A model generated the notes under the pieces. That model saw nothing but the letters and a program-made list of their open reading frames with translations. It was not told where the DNA came from and made no database searches. This document shows, piece after piece, positions 55,155-64,000 of a DNA stretch of 64,000 nucleotides. Each line of letters begins with the position of its first letter. The first letter of the stretch is position 1. The translations under genes and the position numbers were made by a program. Origin of the DNA: Mycolicibacterium neworleansense (GTDB lineage: Bacteria; Actinomycetota; Actinomycetes; Mycobacteriales; Mycobacteriaceae); NCBI RefSeq assembly GCF_001245615.1, contig NZ_CWKH01000001.1, positions 2,046,001-2,110,000 of the forward strand, read 5' to 3'.

Positions 55155-56219
55155 TCAGAAGGCGCGGCCGCGCAGGATCACCAGATCCGGCCGGCTGACC
55201 CCGCCGTGACGCGGATCGTCGGTGTAGCAGACCAGGTCCGCGGACGCCCCGTGCTCGAGCGCGGGCCGCCCCAACCACGCCCGAGCATCCCAGCTGGCCG
55301 CCCCCAATGCGGCCGTGGGACTCATCCCGATCCCTTTGAGCGCCTCGATCTCATCGGCGATGCGGCCGTGTGCGATCATCCCGCCGGCATCGGTGCCCGC
55401 GAAAATCGGCACCCCCGCCTCGTAGGCTGCGCCCACCCGGCTACGGCACGACCCGTAGAGGTCGCGCATGTGCTTGGCATACACGGGGTATTTAGCTGCC
55501 GCATCGGCGATGCCGGGGAAATTGTCGATGTTGATCAGCGTGGGCACCAACGCCGTGCCGTGCTCCAGCATCAGATCGACGATGTCGTCGGTGATTCCGG
55601 TGCCGTGCTCGATGCAGTCGATACCGGCGTTGATCAGACCGGGCAGGGCGTCCTCGCCGAACACGTGCGCGGTGACCCGCGCCCCCTCGGCGTGGGCGGC
55701 GTCGACGGCGGACTTGAGGATCTCGTCGGACCACAACGGTGCCAGGTCCCCGACACCACGGTCGATCCAGTCGCCGACCAGCTTCACCCAGCCGTCGCCC
55801 CAGCGAGCCTGCTCGGCCACCGCGGCGGGCAGCTGCGACTCGTCCTCGATGTCGATCGGCAGCCCCGGCGAATAACGCTTGGGGCGGGCCAGATGCCGGC
55901 CGGCCCGGATGATGCGCGGTAGGTCCTCGCGATCGTCGAAACCGCGGGTGTCCACCGGCGACCCGGCGTCCCGCAGCAGCAGCGCGCCGGCATCCCGTTC
56001 GGTTTCGGCCTGGGTCACCGCCTCGTCGAGGTCGACGGCACCGCCGGGGCCCAGGCCCACGTGGCAGTGCGCGTCGACCAGGCCCGGAATGATCCAGCCG
56101 CCGTCGAAGACGGTGTCGGCGTTCGCCATCGGTTCCGCGCTCAGCACGCCCCGGTCGATCCACCATTCGACAGGCTCGCCGTCAGGCAGACCGCGTCCCC
56201 GGACGTGGAGCGCGCTCAC
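55155..56219 (-). CDS. Amidohydrolase family protein (Rv2915c-like)
   Basis: The 354-residue protein has the metal-binding D-A-H-C-H motif, a later T-A-H-V-F-G-E-D, I-E-H-G-T and an F-A-G-T-D-A-G-G motif. These are the imidazolonepropionase/prolidase-like amidohydrolase pattern. The substrate is unknown. It follows ffh by 5 nt. The intervening Rv2913c and pknI homologues of M. tuberculosis are absent here. Confidence 0.88.
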   Translation of the reverse strand: MSALHVRGRGLPDGEPVEWWIDRGVLSAEPMANADTVFDGGWIIPGLVDAHCHVGLGPGGAVDLDEAVTQAETERDAGALLLRDAGSPVDTRGFDDREDLPRIIRAGRHLARPKRYSPGLPIDIEDESQLPAAVAEQARWGDGWVKLVGDWIDRGVGDLAPLWSDEILKSAVDAAHAEGARVTAHVFGEDALPGLINAGIDCIEHGTGITDDIVDLMLEHGTALVPTLINIDNFPGIADAAAKYPVYAKHMRDLYGSCRSRVGAAYEAGVPIFAGTDAGGMIAHGRIADEIEALKGIGMSPTAALGAASWDARAWLGRPALEHGASADLVCYTDDPRHGGVSRPDLVILRGRAF

Positions 56220-56224
56220 CGAAT

Positions 56225-57778
56225 CTACTTCTGGCCCGGGAACTTCAGCTTCGACAGGTCGAAATCGGCCAGACCGGGCGGTAATTCGTCCAGGCCCTTG
56301 GGCATGTTGGACAGATCCGGGAACCCGGCCGGCATACCGGCTCCGAACGGGTTCTTCGGCGGGGTCGGACCCCGGCCCTTCTTCTTGCCGGCCTGCTTGT
56401 TCTTGCCCTTGGCCGCCTTGCGCGGGGAATTCTTGCGCCCGAACGGCATGCCCATCTGACCGGCCATCGACGACATCATCTTGCGGGCGTCGAAGAACCG
56501 GTCCACGAGCTGGTTGACCTCGGAAACCTCGACACCGGAGCCATTGGCGATACGCAGCCGGCGCGAGGCATTGATGATCTTGGGATCGGCCCGCTCGGCC
56601 GGTGTCATGCCACGGATGATGGCCTGCACCCGGTCCAGCTGCTTGTCGTCGACGGCGGCCAGCGCGTCCTTCATCTGGCCGGCCCCGGGCAGCATGCCCA
56701 GCAGGTTGCCGATCGGGCCCATCTTGCGGATCGCCAGCATCTGCTCGAGGAAGTCTTCCAGCGTCAGCTCGCCGGAGCCGATCTTGGCGGCGGCCTCCTC
56801 GGCCTTCTGCTGGTCGAAGACCTGCTCGGCCTGCTCGATGAGGGTGAGCACATCGCCCATCCCCAGGATGCGGCTGGCCATGCGGTCGGGGTGGAAGACA
56901 TCGAAGTCTTCGAGCTTCTCCCCCGCGGAAGCGAACAGGATCGGCACGCCGGTGATCTCGCGGACCGACAGTGCGGCACCACCGCGGGCGTCGCCGTCGA
57001 GCTTGGTCAGCACGACGCCGGTGAAGCCGACGCCCTCACGGAACGCCTCGGCGGTGGCGACGGCGTCCTGACCGATCATCGCGTCGAGGACGAAGAGGGT
57101 CTCGTCGGGCTTCACGGCGTCGCGGATGGCCGCGGCCTGCCCCATCAGCTCCTCGTCGATGCCCAGGCGGCCGGCGGTGTCGACGATGACCACGTCGAAG
57201 TGCTTGGCCCGGGCCTCGGCCATACCGGCAGTCGCAACCGCGACCGGATCACCGTGGCCACCGATCTCCAGGCCGTCGGGTGAGGTACCCGGGTGCGGGG
57301 CGAAGGAAGCCACACCGGCGCGCTCTGCGACGATCTGCAGCTGGTTGACGGCACCGGGCCGCTGCAGGTCACAGGCCACCAGCAACGGGGTATGCCCCAG
57401 TCCCTTGAGCCATTTCGCCAGCTTGCCCGCCAGCGTCGTCTTACCGGCACCCTGCAGACCGGCCAGCATGATGACCGTCGGCGGGTTCTTGGCGAACGCC
57501 AGCTGACGGGTCTCGCCGCCGAGGATGCCGATCAGCTCCTCATTGACGATCTTGACCACCTGCTGCGCGGGGTTCAGCGCGGCCGAGACCTCGGCGCCCT
57601 TGGCGCGATCCTTGATGCGCGAGACGAAGGCACGCACCACGGGCAGCGAGACGTCGGCCTCCAACAAGGCCAACCGGATCTCGCGCGCCGTGGCGTCGAT
57701 ATCGGCGTCGGTCAACCGCCCCTTGCCGCGTAGGCCCTGCAGGGCGCCGGTCAACCGGTCAGACAGGCTCTCAAACAC
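56225..57778 (-). CDS. ffh: Signal recognition particle protein Ffh
   Basis: The 517-residue GTPase has the N-domain, the G-domain (G-L-Q-G-A-G-K-T-T, D-T-A-G-R, T-K-L-D-G-D-A-R-G-G) and the methionine-rich M-domain with the S-G-V-E-V-S-E-V-N SRP-RNA loop. It binds signal sequences and delivers ribosomes to FtsY, which is encoded at the right end of the window. Confidence 0.96.
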   Translation of the reverse strand: MFESLSDRLTGALQGLRGKGRLTDADIDATAREIRLALLEADVSLPVVRAFVSRIKDRAKGAEVSAALNPAQQVVKIVNEELIGILGGETRQLAFAKNPPTVIMLAGLQGAGKTTLAGKLAKWLKGLGHTPLLVACDLQRPGAVNQLQIVAERAGVASFAPHPGTSPDGLEIGGHGDPVAVATAGMAEARAKHFDVVIVDTAGRLGIDEELMGQAAAIRDAVKPDETLFVLDAMIGQDAVATAEAFREGVGFTGVVLTKLDGDARGGAALSVREITGVPILFASAGEKLEDFDVFHPDRMASRILGMGDVLTLIEQAEQVFDQQKAEEAAAKIGSGELTLEDFLEQMLAIRKMGPIGNLLGMLPGAGQMKDALAAVDDKQLDRVQAIIRGMTPAERADPKIINASRRLRIANGSGVEVSEVNQLVDRFFDARKMMSSMAGQMGMPFGRKNSPRKAAKGKNKQAGKKKGRGPTPPKNPFGAGMPAGFPDLSNMPKGLDELPPGLADFDLSKLKFPGQK

Positions 57779-57807
57779 GTGGTAAGCCTAGCGGCCGGGC
57801 CCGAGTG

Positions 57808-57824
57808 CGGTGGTGAGCCCACCG
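57808..57824 (-). terminator. Short GC hairpin between glnD and ffh
   Basis: CGGTGG (57808-57813) and CCACCG (57819-57824) form a 6-bp stem with a 5-nt loop in the 66-nt gap after glnD. The weak, GC-rich sequence makes chance likely. Confidence 0.3.
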
Positions 57825-57844
57825 GCCGGGGCCCCGCTCGGAGG

Positions 57845-60340
57845 TCAGCTCGCGTGCTCAGCCGGTTTCGTCGGCTTGGCCGGCGGTGCGGGCAGGATCT
57901 TGAGCATGTCGCGCTCCAACTCCGCGCGTATCGCGGCCCGGCCGGCCTCGTCGGCGGCCAGTGCCGGTGCGGTGATGCAGAAGACATCCACCACCGATGA
58001 GCCCAGCGTGGTCACCTTGGCCCAGGCGACGTCCACCCCGTCCCGCTCGAACACCGCGGTCAACCGGGCCAACAGGCCGGCCCGGTCGATTGTGCGGATC
58101 TGGACGATCAGGTCCCCGGGCGCCGCCCCGGCCGACCACAGGATGCGCGGCGGGGCCGGCACGTGGTTGGCCGGCACCGACGCCAGGATCTCACCGGCGC
58201 GGGTCGTGGGCTGCAGGGCCGCCTCCTGGTCGCGCCGTTCCAACGCACCGATCACGTCCAGTTCGCCGTCGAGCGCCAGGATGAACTGCTGACGCAGCAG
58301 CTCGGCGGCCGGTGGTGCACCGAAATGCGGCGACACCACGAAGGTGTTGATCGCCGATCCCTCGTGACTGTTGACCGATGCCGAGTGGACCCGCAGCGAG
58401 TTCAGCGCCAGCACCCCGGCCGCCTTCGACAGCAGGCCGCGCCGGTCGGCGGCGATCATCGTCACGTTGTAGATGTGCGGGCCGTCGCCCTCGGTGAGCT
58501 CGACATGGACGCCGGCCTCGGCGGCCAGCGCCACGAACCGCGGCTCGATGGGATCGGGCTGCGGCAGCGGTTCACCGGCCATCACCAGCCGGCATCGCCG
58601 GACCAGGTCACCGATCAGCGACGCCTTCCAGTCCCCCCACACGCCCGGCCCGGTGGCCAGCGAATCAGCCTCGGCCAGCACGTGCAGCAGTTCCAGCAGC
58701 ACCATGTCGCCGCCCAGCGCATCGGCCACAGCGTCAATGGTCTTGGGGTCCTGCAGATCTCGCCGCGTCGCGGTGTCCGGCAGCAGTAGGTGGTACCGCA
58801 CGATCTTCGACAGCACCTCGATATCCGACGGCCACAGGCCCAGCCGGGTGCCGATCTGTGTGGCCAGTTCGGCACCGATCACACTGTGGTCGCCGCCGCG
58901 GCCCTTGCCGATGTCGTGGCACAGTGCGCCCAGCAGCAACAGGTCCGGACGTGATACCCGGGTCGTGAAAGCCCCTGCCCGCGAGACGGTTTCGACGAGA
59001 TGGCGATCAACGGTCCAGGTGTGCACGACGTCGCGCGGGGGCAGGTCTCGCACTGCGCCCCACTCCGGGAACAGCCGTCCCCACAGGCCGGTACGGTCCA
59101 GGGCCTCGATGGTGGCGACCGCCGCGGGGCCGGACGCGAGCAGTACCAGCAGATCCTTGAGCGCCTGACGCGGCCAGGGCGTCCGCAGTTCCGGTGCGGT
59201 TTCGGCCAATCGGCTCAGCGTGGACACCGCCATCGGCAGCCCGGTACTGGCCGAGGCGGCCGCGACCCGCAGGATCAGGCCCGGATCACGTTCCGGCCGG
59301 GCGTCGCGGGCCAGGATCACCTCTCCGGCGTACTCGATCACCCCTTCGTCGAGCGGGCGGCGCACGGGCCGGCGCAGGGCGGCGAAGCCACGCCGCGGCA
59401 GGGCGTTGGCGGCGGTGCGGATCCCCGAGTCGACGTAGTAGCTCACGGTGCGCGCGGCATCGGAGAGGGTGCGGGCCAGATCGAATCGGTCGCCGATCCG
59501 CAGCGCCGCGCCGATCTCGTCGGCATGCTGAGCCAGCAACAGTTCCCGGCCCCGACCGGAGACCCGGTGCAGCTCGGTACGTACGTTCAGCAGGGCCAGG
59601 TGGGCATCGCCGAGGGTTCCGGTCGGCGAGGCCAGCGCCCGGCTGGGATAGACGTCGGCCAGCTGCGCTATGGCGAGCGCATTGAGCAGCTGGACATCTC
59701 GCAGACCGCCACGGCCCGACTTCAGGTCCGGCTCGGCGCGGTGCGCGATCTGGCCGCTGCGCTCCCACCGCGCCTGCGCATGCTCGACGAGTTCGTCGAA
59801 TCGCGAGGCGATTCCGATCCGCCACTGCCGGCGCCCGCCACCGACCAGAAGCGCCGACAGTTCTGAGTCACCGGCGATGTGGCGGGCGTCGAGCATCGCC
59901 AGGCCCACTGCGATGTCTTCACCGGCCACCTTGAGCGCCTCGGGCACGGTGCGCACACTGTGATCGATACGAATGTTGGCGTCCCACAAGGGGTACCAGA
60001 GCTTCTCAGCCACCTCGGAGACGAGTTCGACCGGCATGTTGTCATGCAGCAACGTCAGATCGAGGTCGGAATACGGCAACATCTCGCCGCGGCCAAGGCC
60101 GCCGGTGGCCACGATCGAGAACCCACTGGTGGCGGTGATGCCGATCTCGGCAGCCTTTGTGGCGAGCCAGAATTCGTGCAGATCCAGCAACGCTTCCCGC
60201 AGAGCGGTCGCGTCCAGTTGGCGCGATCCGCCGGAGAGCAACTGCTGGGTGGCCGCGGCCAGATCGTTGGCGGGCCGTGACGGCGCCGCCGGAGCCTCCT
60301 GAGAGGAAGCTCCGGCGGTGTCTTGGTTGTTCTCTGTCAT
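57845..60340 (-). CDS. glnD: PII uridylyl/adenylyltransferase GlnD
   Basis: The 831-residue protein has the nucleotidyltransferase domain ([13 protein letters not shown]), the HD domain (A-L-C-H-D-I-G-K-G) and two C-terminal ACT domains. In actinobacteria the enzyme adenylylates PII at Tyr51. It ends the amt-glnB-glnD operon. The ATG at 60340 was chosen for its GGAGGAG ribosome-binding site, which sits in the arm of a leader hairpin. Confidence 0.94.
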   Translation of the reverse strand: MTENNQDTAGASSQEAPAAPSRPANDLAAATQQLLSGGSRQLDATALREALLDLHEFWLATKAAEIGITATSGFSIVATGGLGRGEMLPYSDLDLTLLHDNMPVELVSEVAEKLWYPLWDANIRIDHSVRTVPEALKVAGEDIAVGLAMLDARHIAGDSELSALLVGGGRRQWRIGIASRFDELVEHAQARWERSGQIAHRAEPDLKSGRGGLRDVQLLNALAIAQLADVYPSRALASPTGTLGDAHLALLNVRTELHRVSGRGRELLLAQHADEIGAALRIGDRFDLARTLSDAARTVSYYVDSGIRTAANALPRRGFAALRRPVRRPLDEGVIEYAGEVILARDARPERDPGLILRVAAASASTGLPMAVSTLSRLAETAPELRTPWPRQALKDLLVLLASGPAAVATIEALDRTGLWGRLFPEWGAVRDLPPRDVVHTWTVDRHLVETVSRAGAFTTRVSRPDLLLLGALCHDIGKGRGGDHSVIGAELATQIGTRLGLWPSDIEVLSKIVRYHLLLPDTATRRDLQDPKTIDAVADALGGDMVLLELLHVLAEADSLATGPGVWGDWKASLIGDLVRRCRLVMAGEPLPQPDPIEPRFVALAAEAGVHVELTEGDGPHIYNVTMIAADRRGLLSKAAGVLALNSLRVHSASVNSHEGSAINTFVVSPHFGAPPAAELLRQQFILALDGELDVIGALERRDQEAALQPTTRAGEILASVPANHVPAPPRILWSAGAAPGDLIVQIRTIDRAGLLARLTAVFERDGVDVAWAKVTTLGSSVVDVFCITAPALAADEAGRAAIRAELERDMLKILPAPPAKPTKPAEHAS

Positions 60341-60345
60341 TTCGA

Positions 60346-60400
60346 CTCCTCCCCGGCCGATCACCGGGTAGTGCTCACGCGATTGCTGGCCGGGGAGAAG
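60346..60400 (-). promoter_or_regulatory. Hairpin masking the glnD ribosome-binding site
   Basis: In minus-strand RNA 13-nt arms (60388-60400 and 60346-60358) pair with one U-G wobble around a 29-nt loop. The downstream arm contains the whole GGGGAGGAG ribosome-binding site. It could limit glnD translation or end glnB transcription. Confidence 0.6.
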
Positions 60401-60421
60401 ACGTCTCGATGGACGCTCCGA

Positions 60422-60766
<345 letters not shown>

Positions 60767-62122
60767 TTATTCCTCCCCGCCGTGACGACCAAGAACAGAA
60801 CCGGTTCCGACAGCGACGAAGTCGTAGGCACTCTCGGCGTGCTCGGCCTCATCGATACCGGATGCTTCCTCTTCTTTGTCCAGGCGCAGGCCCACGGTGT
60901 ATTTGACAATCAACGCCAAGATAGCGGTACCCACCGCCGAATAGAGCAGAACAGCACCGGCCCCGACGGCCTGTCGCCACAGCTGGTCGAACCCGCCACC
61001 GTAGAACAGACCGGCAACCGCGGCAGGCGCTTCCTTGGTGGCCACCAGGCCGACCAGCAACGTGCCGACGATGCCGCCGACCAGGTGGACACCGACGACG
61101 TCGAGCGAATCATCGAATCCGAACTTGAACTTCAGGCCCACCGCCAGCGCGCACAGCACGCCTGCGACAGCACCGATCACGAGCGCACCGACGACGTTCA
61201 CCGACGAGCAGGACGGCGTGATCGCCACCAATCCGGCAACGATGCCCGACGCCGCGCCCAGGGATGTGGCGTGGCCGTCGCGGAGGCGCTCGGTGAGGAG
61301 CCAGGCCAGCATCGCGGTCGCCGTCGCCACGGTGGTGGTGACGAAGGTCGTACCGGCAATTCCGTTGGCCGATACCGCAGAACCGGCGTTGAAGCCGTAC
61401 CAGCCGAACCACAGCAGGCCGGCGCCCAGCATCACGAACGGGAGGTTGTGCGGGCGCATGGGCGTGCCGGGCCATCCGAGCCGCTTGCCGAGGATGATGG
61501 CCAGCACCAGGCCCGCGGTTCCGGCGTTGATGTGCACCGCGGTGCCACCGGCGAAGTCAATTGCCTTGAGCTGGTTTGCGATCCATCCCCCGTGGTGAAT
61601 CACGGTCTCACCGTCGGAGCCCTTGACGTCGAAGTCGAATACCCAGTGCGCAACCGGGAAGTAGACAAAGGTCGCCCACAGCCCGACGAACAGCAACCAG
61701 CCGCCGAACTTGATGCGGTCGGCGACAGCACCGGAGATCAGCGCCACCGTGATGATCGCGAACATCAGCTGGAAACCCACGAACACGGTGGCCGGGATCG
61801 TCCCCGCCAGCGCGATGGGCGCATCGGCCGAACCGTTCGCCCCGATCAGGCCCTTGAGACCGAAGAACTGGGCCGGGTTGCCGATCACTCCGGCGGTGTT
61901 GTCACCGAACGCGACCGAGTAGCCGTACAGCGCCCACAGCACCGTCACGACACCCATGGCGCTGACGCTCATCATGATCATGTTGAGCACGCCCTTGGCA
62001 CGAACCATGCCGCCGTAGAAGAAGGCCAGACCCGGCGTCATCAACAGCACAAGTGCGGCGCTGGCCAGCATCCATGCTGTGTCACCGGTGTCCGGCGCAC
62101 CCAATATCGGGAATTGCTCCAC
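60767..62122 (-). CDS. amt: Ammonium transporter Amt
   Basis: The 451-residue membrane protein has the Amt pattern: D-T-A-W-M-L-A-S-A-A-L-V-L-L-M-T-P-G-L, F-Y-G-G-M-V-R, A-G-L-V-L-A and the A-H-I/D-V-V-G-V-H-L-V-G-G histidine region. It conducts ammonium and is capped by PII. The start is a GTG with an AAGGAGGA ribosome-binding site. Confidence 0.95.
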   Translation of the reverse strand: MEQFPILGAPDTGDTAWMLASAALVLLMTPGLAFFYGGMVRAKGVLNMIMMSVSAMGVVTVLWALYGYSVAFGDNTAGVIGNPAQFFGLKGLIGANGSADAPIALAGTIPATVFVGFQLMFAIITVALISGAVADRIKFGGWLLFVGLWATFVYFPVAHWVFDFDVKGSDGETVIHHGGWIANQLKAIDFAGGTAVHINAGTAGLVLAIILGKRLGWPGTPMRPHNLPFVMLGAGLLWFGWYGFNAGSAVSANGIAGTTFVTTTVATATAMLAWLLTERLRDGHATSLGAASGIVAGLVAITPSCSSVNVVGALVIGAVAGVLCALAVGLKFKFGFDDSLDVVGVHLVGGIVGTLLVGLVATKEAPAAVAGLFYGGGFDQLWRQAVGAGAVLLYSAVGTAILALIVKYTVGLRLDKEEEASGIDEAEHAESAYDFVAVGTGSVLGRHGGEE

Positions 62123-62223
62123 TCGCAGTTTCCTCCTTCACCACGCCACGGCCGCAAGGATTTACGACCATTGACCTGGTCCAGAACAATGCTGAGTGGA
62201 TGTTTCAGCCACGGCGCCGTTGC

Positions 62224-62239
62224 GTTTCGCTCGTGTGAA
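62224..62239. promoter_or_regulatory. GlnR-type box (distal)
   Basis: On the minus strand TTCAC-N6-GAAAC, one base off the GTNAC-N6-GAAAC consensus. It is 32 bp, about three helical turns, from the second box. Confidence 0.6.
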
Positions 62240-62255
62240 CGGATAGGCAGGCTGC

Positions 62256-62271
62256 GTTTCGCCGGTGTTAC
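62256..62271. promoter_or_regulatory. GlnR-type box (proximal to ftsY)
   Basis: On the minus strand GTAAC-N6-GAAAC, a full match to the actinobacterial GlnR consensus. It lies upstream of amt, a classic GlnR target. Confidence 0.7.
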
Positions 62272-62297
62272 ACCGCGCTTTTCCCTGGGTTTTCTGG

Positions 62298-63644
62298 TCA
62301 GCCCAGCAGGGCGTCGACGAATGCCGCCGGCTCGAACGGCGCGAGATCGTCGGGGCCTTCGCCGAGCCCGACGAGCTTCACCGGGACACCAAGCTCCTGC
62401 TGCACCCGGAACACGATTCCGCCCTTGGCGGTGCCGTCGAGCTTGGTCAGCACCACCCCGGTGATATCGACGACCTCGGCGAACACCTTGGCCTGCGGCA
62501 GGCTGTTCTGCCCGATCGTGGCGTCGAGCACGAGCAGCACCTCGTCGACCGCCGCACGCTTCTCCACCACCCGCTTGACCTTGCCGAGTTCGTCCATCAG
62601 ACCGGTCTTGGTGTGCAGGCGGCCCGCGGTGTCGATCACAACCACATCGGCCCCGGCCTTGACGCCCTCGTCGACGGCGTCGAACGCCACCGACGCGGGG
62701 TCGGCGCCTTCTGCCCCGCGCACCACCTCTGCACCGACACGCGCGGCCCAGGTCTGCAGCTGGTCGGCGGCCGCAGCACGAAACGTGTCGGCCGCGCCGA
62801 GCACGACGCGGCGGCCATCGGCCACCAACACGCGTGCCAGCTTGCCGACCGTGGTGGTCTTGCCGGTGCCGTTCACGCCGACCACGAGCAACACCGACGG
62901 CTTGTCAGCATGCGGCAGTGCCTTGATCGAACGGTCCAGCTCGGGACGCAGCTCCGACATCAGCACCTCACGCAGCACCGCCCGCGCATCGGCTTCACTG
63001 CGCACGTTCTTGCTGGCCATCCGCTCACGCAAGGCTCCGACGACCGATTCGGTGACCACCGGACCGAGGTCGGCGATCAGCAGGGTGTCCTCGACGGCCT
63101 CCCATGAGTCCTCGTCGAGATCGCCTCCGCCGAGCAGCCCGAGCATGCTGCGACCCAACGCGTTCTGAGACTTGGCGAGGCGGCCGCGCAGCCGGTCCAT
63201 CCGCCCTTCGGCGGGTGCGATGTCCTCGACGGCGGCGGCGACGGCGTCGGGCGCCTCCTCCGGTTCGACGACCGCTTCCGGCTCGACCGGTTCGGCAGGT
63301 TTCTCCGGCGCGACCGGCGCCACCGGTTCGACGGGTGGTTCTGGCAGCTGGACGTCGGAGATGGTGCGTTTTGGTGCGTCCCGCGGAATGGTCGCGTCAT
63401 CGCCGACCGCCGGCAATCCACTGGTGTCGATGCGCTCGACCGTCGGGGTGCCCGACTGGCTGAACGTGATGCCGGAGGAAGCCGTATAGCCGCCGGAGCG
63501 GTCGATCGGTTTCGTGGCGTCGCGTTCGGACAGGCTGATCCGCCGCCGCCGGTAGCGCACCAATCCCACCGTGATCGCGACGACAACGAGCACGGCGACG
63601 ACCGCGATAGCGATCCACAGACCCAACAACGCACCTTCTGTCAC
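62298..63644 (-). CDS. ftsY: Signal recognition particle receptor FtsY
   Basis: The 448-residue protein has an N-terminal membrane helix (residues 5-28), an acidic proline-rich linker, and the NG GTPase domains: G-V-N-G-T-G-K-T-T-T, D-T-A-G-R and T-K-L-D-G-T-A-K-G-G. It is the membrane receptor for Ffh. The membrane helix is typical of actinobacterial FtsY. The 175-nt gap to amt holds the GlnR boxes. Confidence 0.95.
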   Translation of the reverse strand: MTEGALLGLWIAIAVVAVLVVVAITVGLVRYRRRRISLSERDATKPIDRSGGYTASSGITFSQSGTPTVERIDTSGLPAVGDDATIPRDAPKRTISDVQLPEPPVEPVAPVAPEKPAEPVEPEAVVEPEEAPDAVAAAVEDIAPAEGRMDRLRGRLAKSQNALGRSMLGLLGGGDLDEDSWEAVEDTLLIADLGPVVTESVVGALRERMASKNVRSEADARAVLREVLMSELRPELDRSIKALPHADKPSVLLVVGVNGTGKTTTVGKLARVLVADGRRVVLGAADTFRAAAADQLQTWAARVGAEVVRGAEGADPASVAFDAVDEGVKAGADVVVIDTAGRLHTKTGLMDELGKVKRVVEKRAAVDEVLLVLDATIGQNSLPQAKVFAEVVDITGVVLTKLDGTAKGGIVFRVQQELGVPVKLVGLGEGPDDLAPFEPAAFVDALLG

Positions 63645-64000
63645 GCCGCCATTGTCTCAGGGCGGCCACCCGGGACAGACCGGCCCCGTTTCGCGCCCCG
63701 TCCCACTTGACCATCGAGGCGGTCGACTCCAGCCGGAACATCGGCGTACCAGATTGCTCAAAATCGCGGTACATACACGTACCAAAGCGGTATCTTCTAC
63801 GCACTGCCCAAGCGTTCCGGCATGTCCAGCGCGAGCCGTAGATTTCATCTACGGCTTAACTGCATTGTTCGGCCATTCGACGTAAAACTGATATCTACCT
63901 CGATAAATCAATTTCTTAACGATATTTTTTCAATTCGCTGACAACCGACTTTGGAGTGGTCCACGATCCCCAATGGGTCGGGAAAGGCTTCAGCGTGGTC
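63645..64000. other. Gene-free right end with an AT-rich stretch
   Basis: No gene is supported in these 356 bases. Bases from about 63840 to 63945 are clearly AT-rich for this genome (for example GATATTTTTT near 63921) and do not resemble mycobacterial coding sequence. In M. tuberculosis smc follows here on the same strand as ftsY; its end is not seen. Confidence 0.5.

Overview
The window is high-GC actinobacterial DNA, and gene content and order point to a rapidly growing mycobacterium (Mycolicibacterium type). The strongest evidence is a backbone collinear with the Rv2895c-Rv2921c segment of Mycobacterium tuberculosis. On the left are a siderophore-interacting protein, dprA, a comM-like ATPase and yraN. 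From about 45.4 kb the order is DUF2469, rnhB, lepB, rplS, lppW, trmD, rimM, a KH protein, rpsP, an NTF2-like protein, dacB2, an amidohydrolase, ffh, glnD, glnB, amt and ftsY. Identities rest on reading motifs and on remembered synteny; no database search was run.

Left end (0-7.5 kb): a lactate 2-monooxygenase-like flavoprotein, the siderophore-interacting protein, and a three-gene nitrile hydratase/thiocyanate hydrolase-type operon (beta, alpha, activator) inserted between the siderophore gene and dprA. The alpha subunit has an unusual metal-site motif.

Accessory block (7.6-45.4 kb), lying between yraN and the DUF2469 gene, holds several independent modules: (i) an fbpABC-type ferric iron ABC transporter behind a near-perfect IdeR-like palindrome, translationally coupled to an 849-residue fusion of adenylating ligase, phosphopantetheine carrier and membrane acyltransferase; (ii) a MarR regulator, an AveC-like membrane protein, a NorD/NorQ-like VWA-MoxR pair, a GMC oxidoreductase and a complete mceA-F operon without yrbE permease genes, tied together by two copies of one operator-like palindrome; (iii) an acyl-CoA operon (HAD phosphatase, fused E1 alpha/beta dehydrogenase, CaiB/BaiF CoA-transferase, TesB thioesterase); (iv) a PucR-controlled aminotransferase plus methylmalonate/malonate semialdehyde dehydrogenase; (v) malonate activation and uptake genes (matB/matC type) under an IclR regulator; (vi) DUF2237, SelO, dienelactone hydrolase and an M20 amidohydrolase.

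Right end (45.4-64 kb): conserved housekeeping genes for RNA processing, ribosome maturation, protein secretion (lepB, ffh, ftsY), peptidoglycan trimming (two tandem dacB2-like genes), a diflavin reductase, and the amt-glnB-glnD nitrogen operon with GlnR-type boxes and a hairpin that would mask the glnD ribosome-binding site. The last ~150 bases become AT-rich, unlike the rest of the window.

No rRNA, tRNA, CRISPR array, insertion sequence or prophage was recognised.
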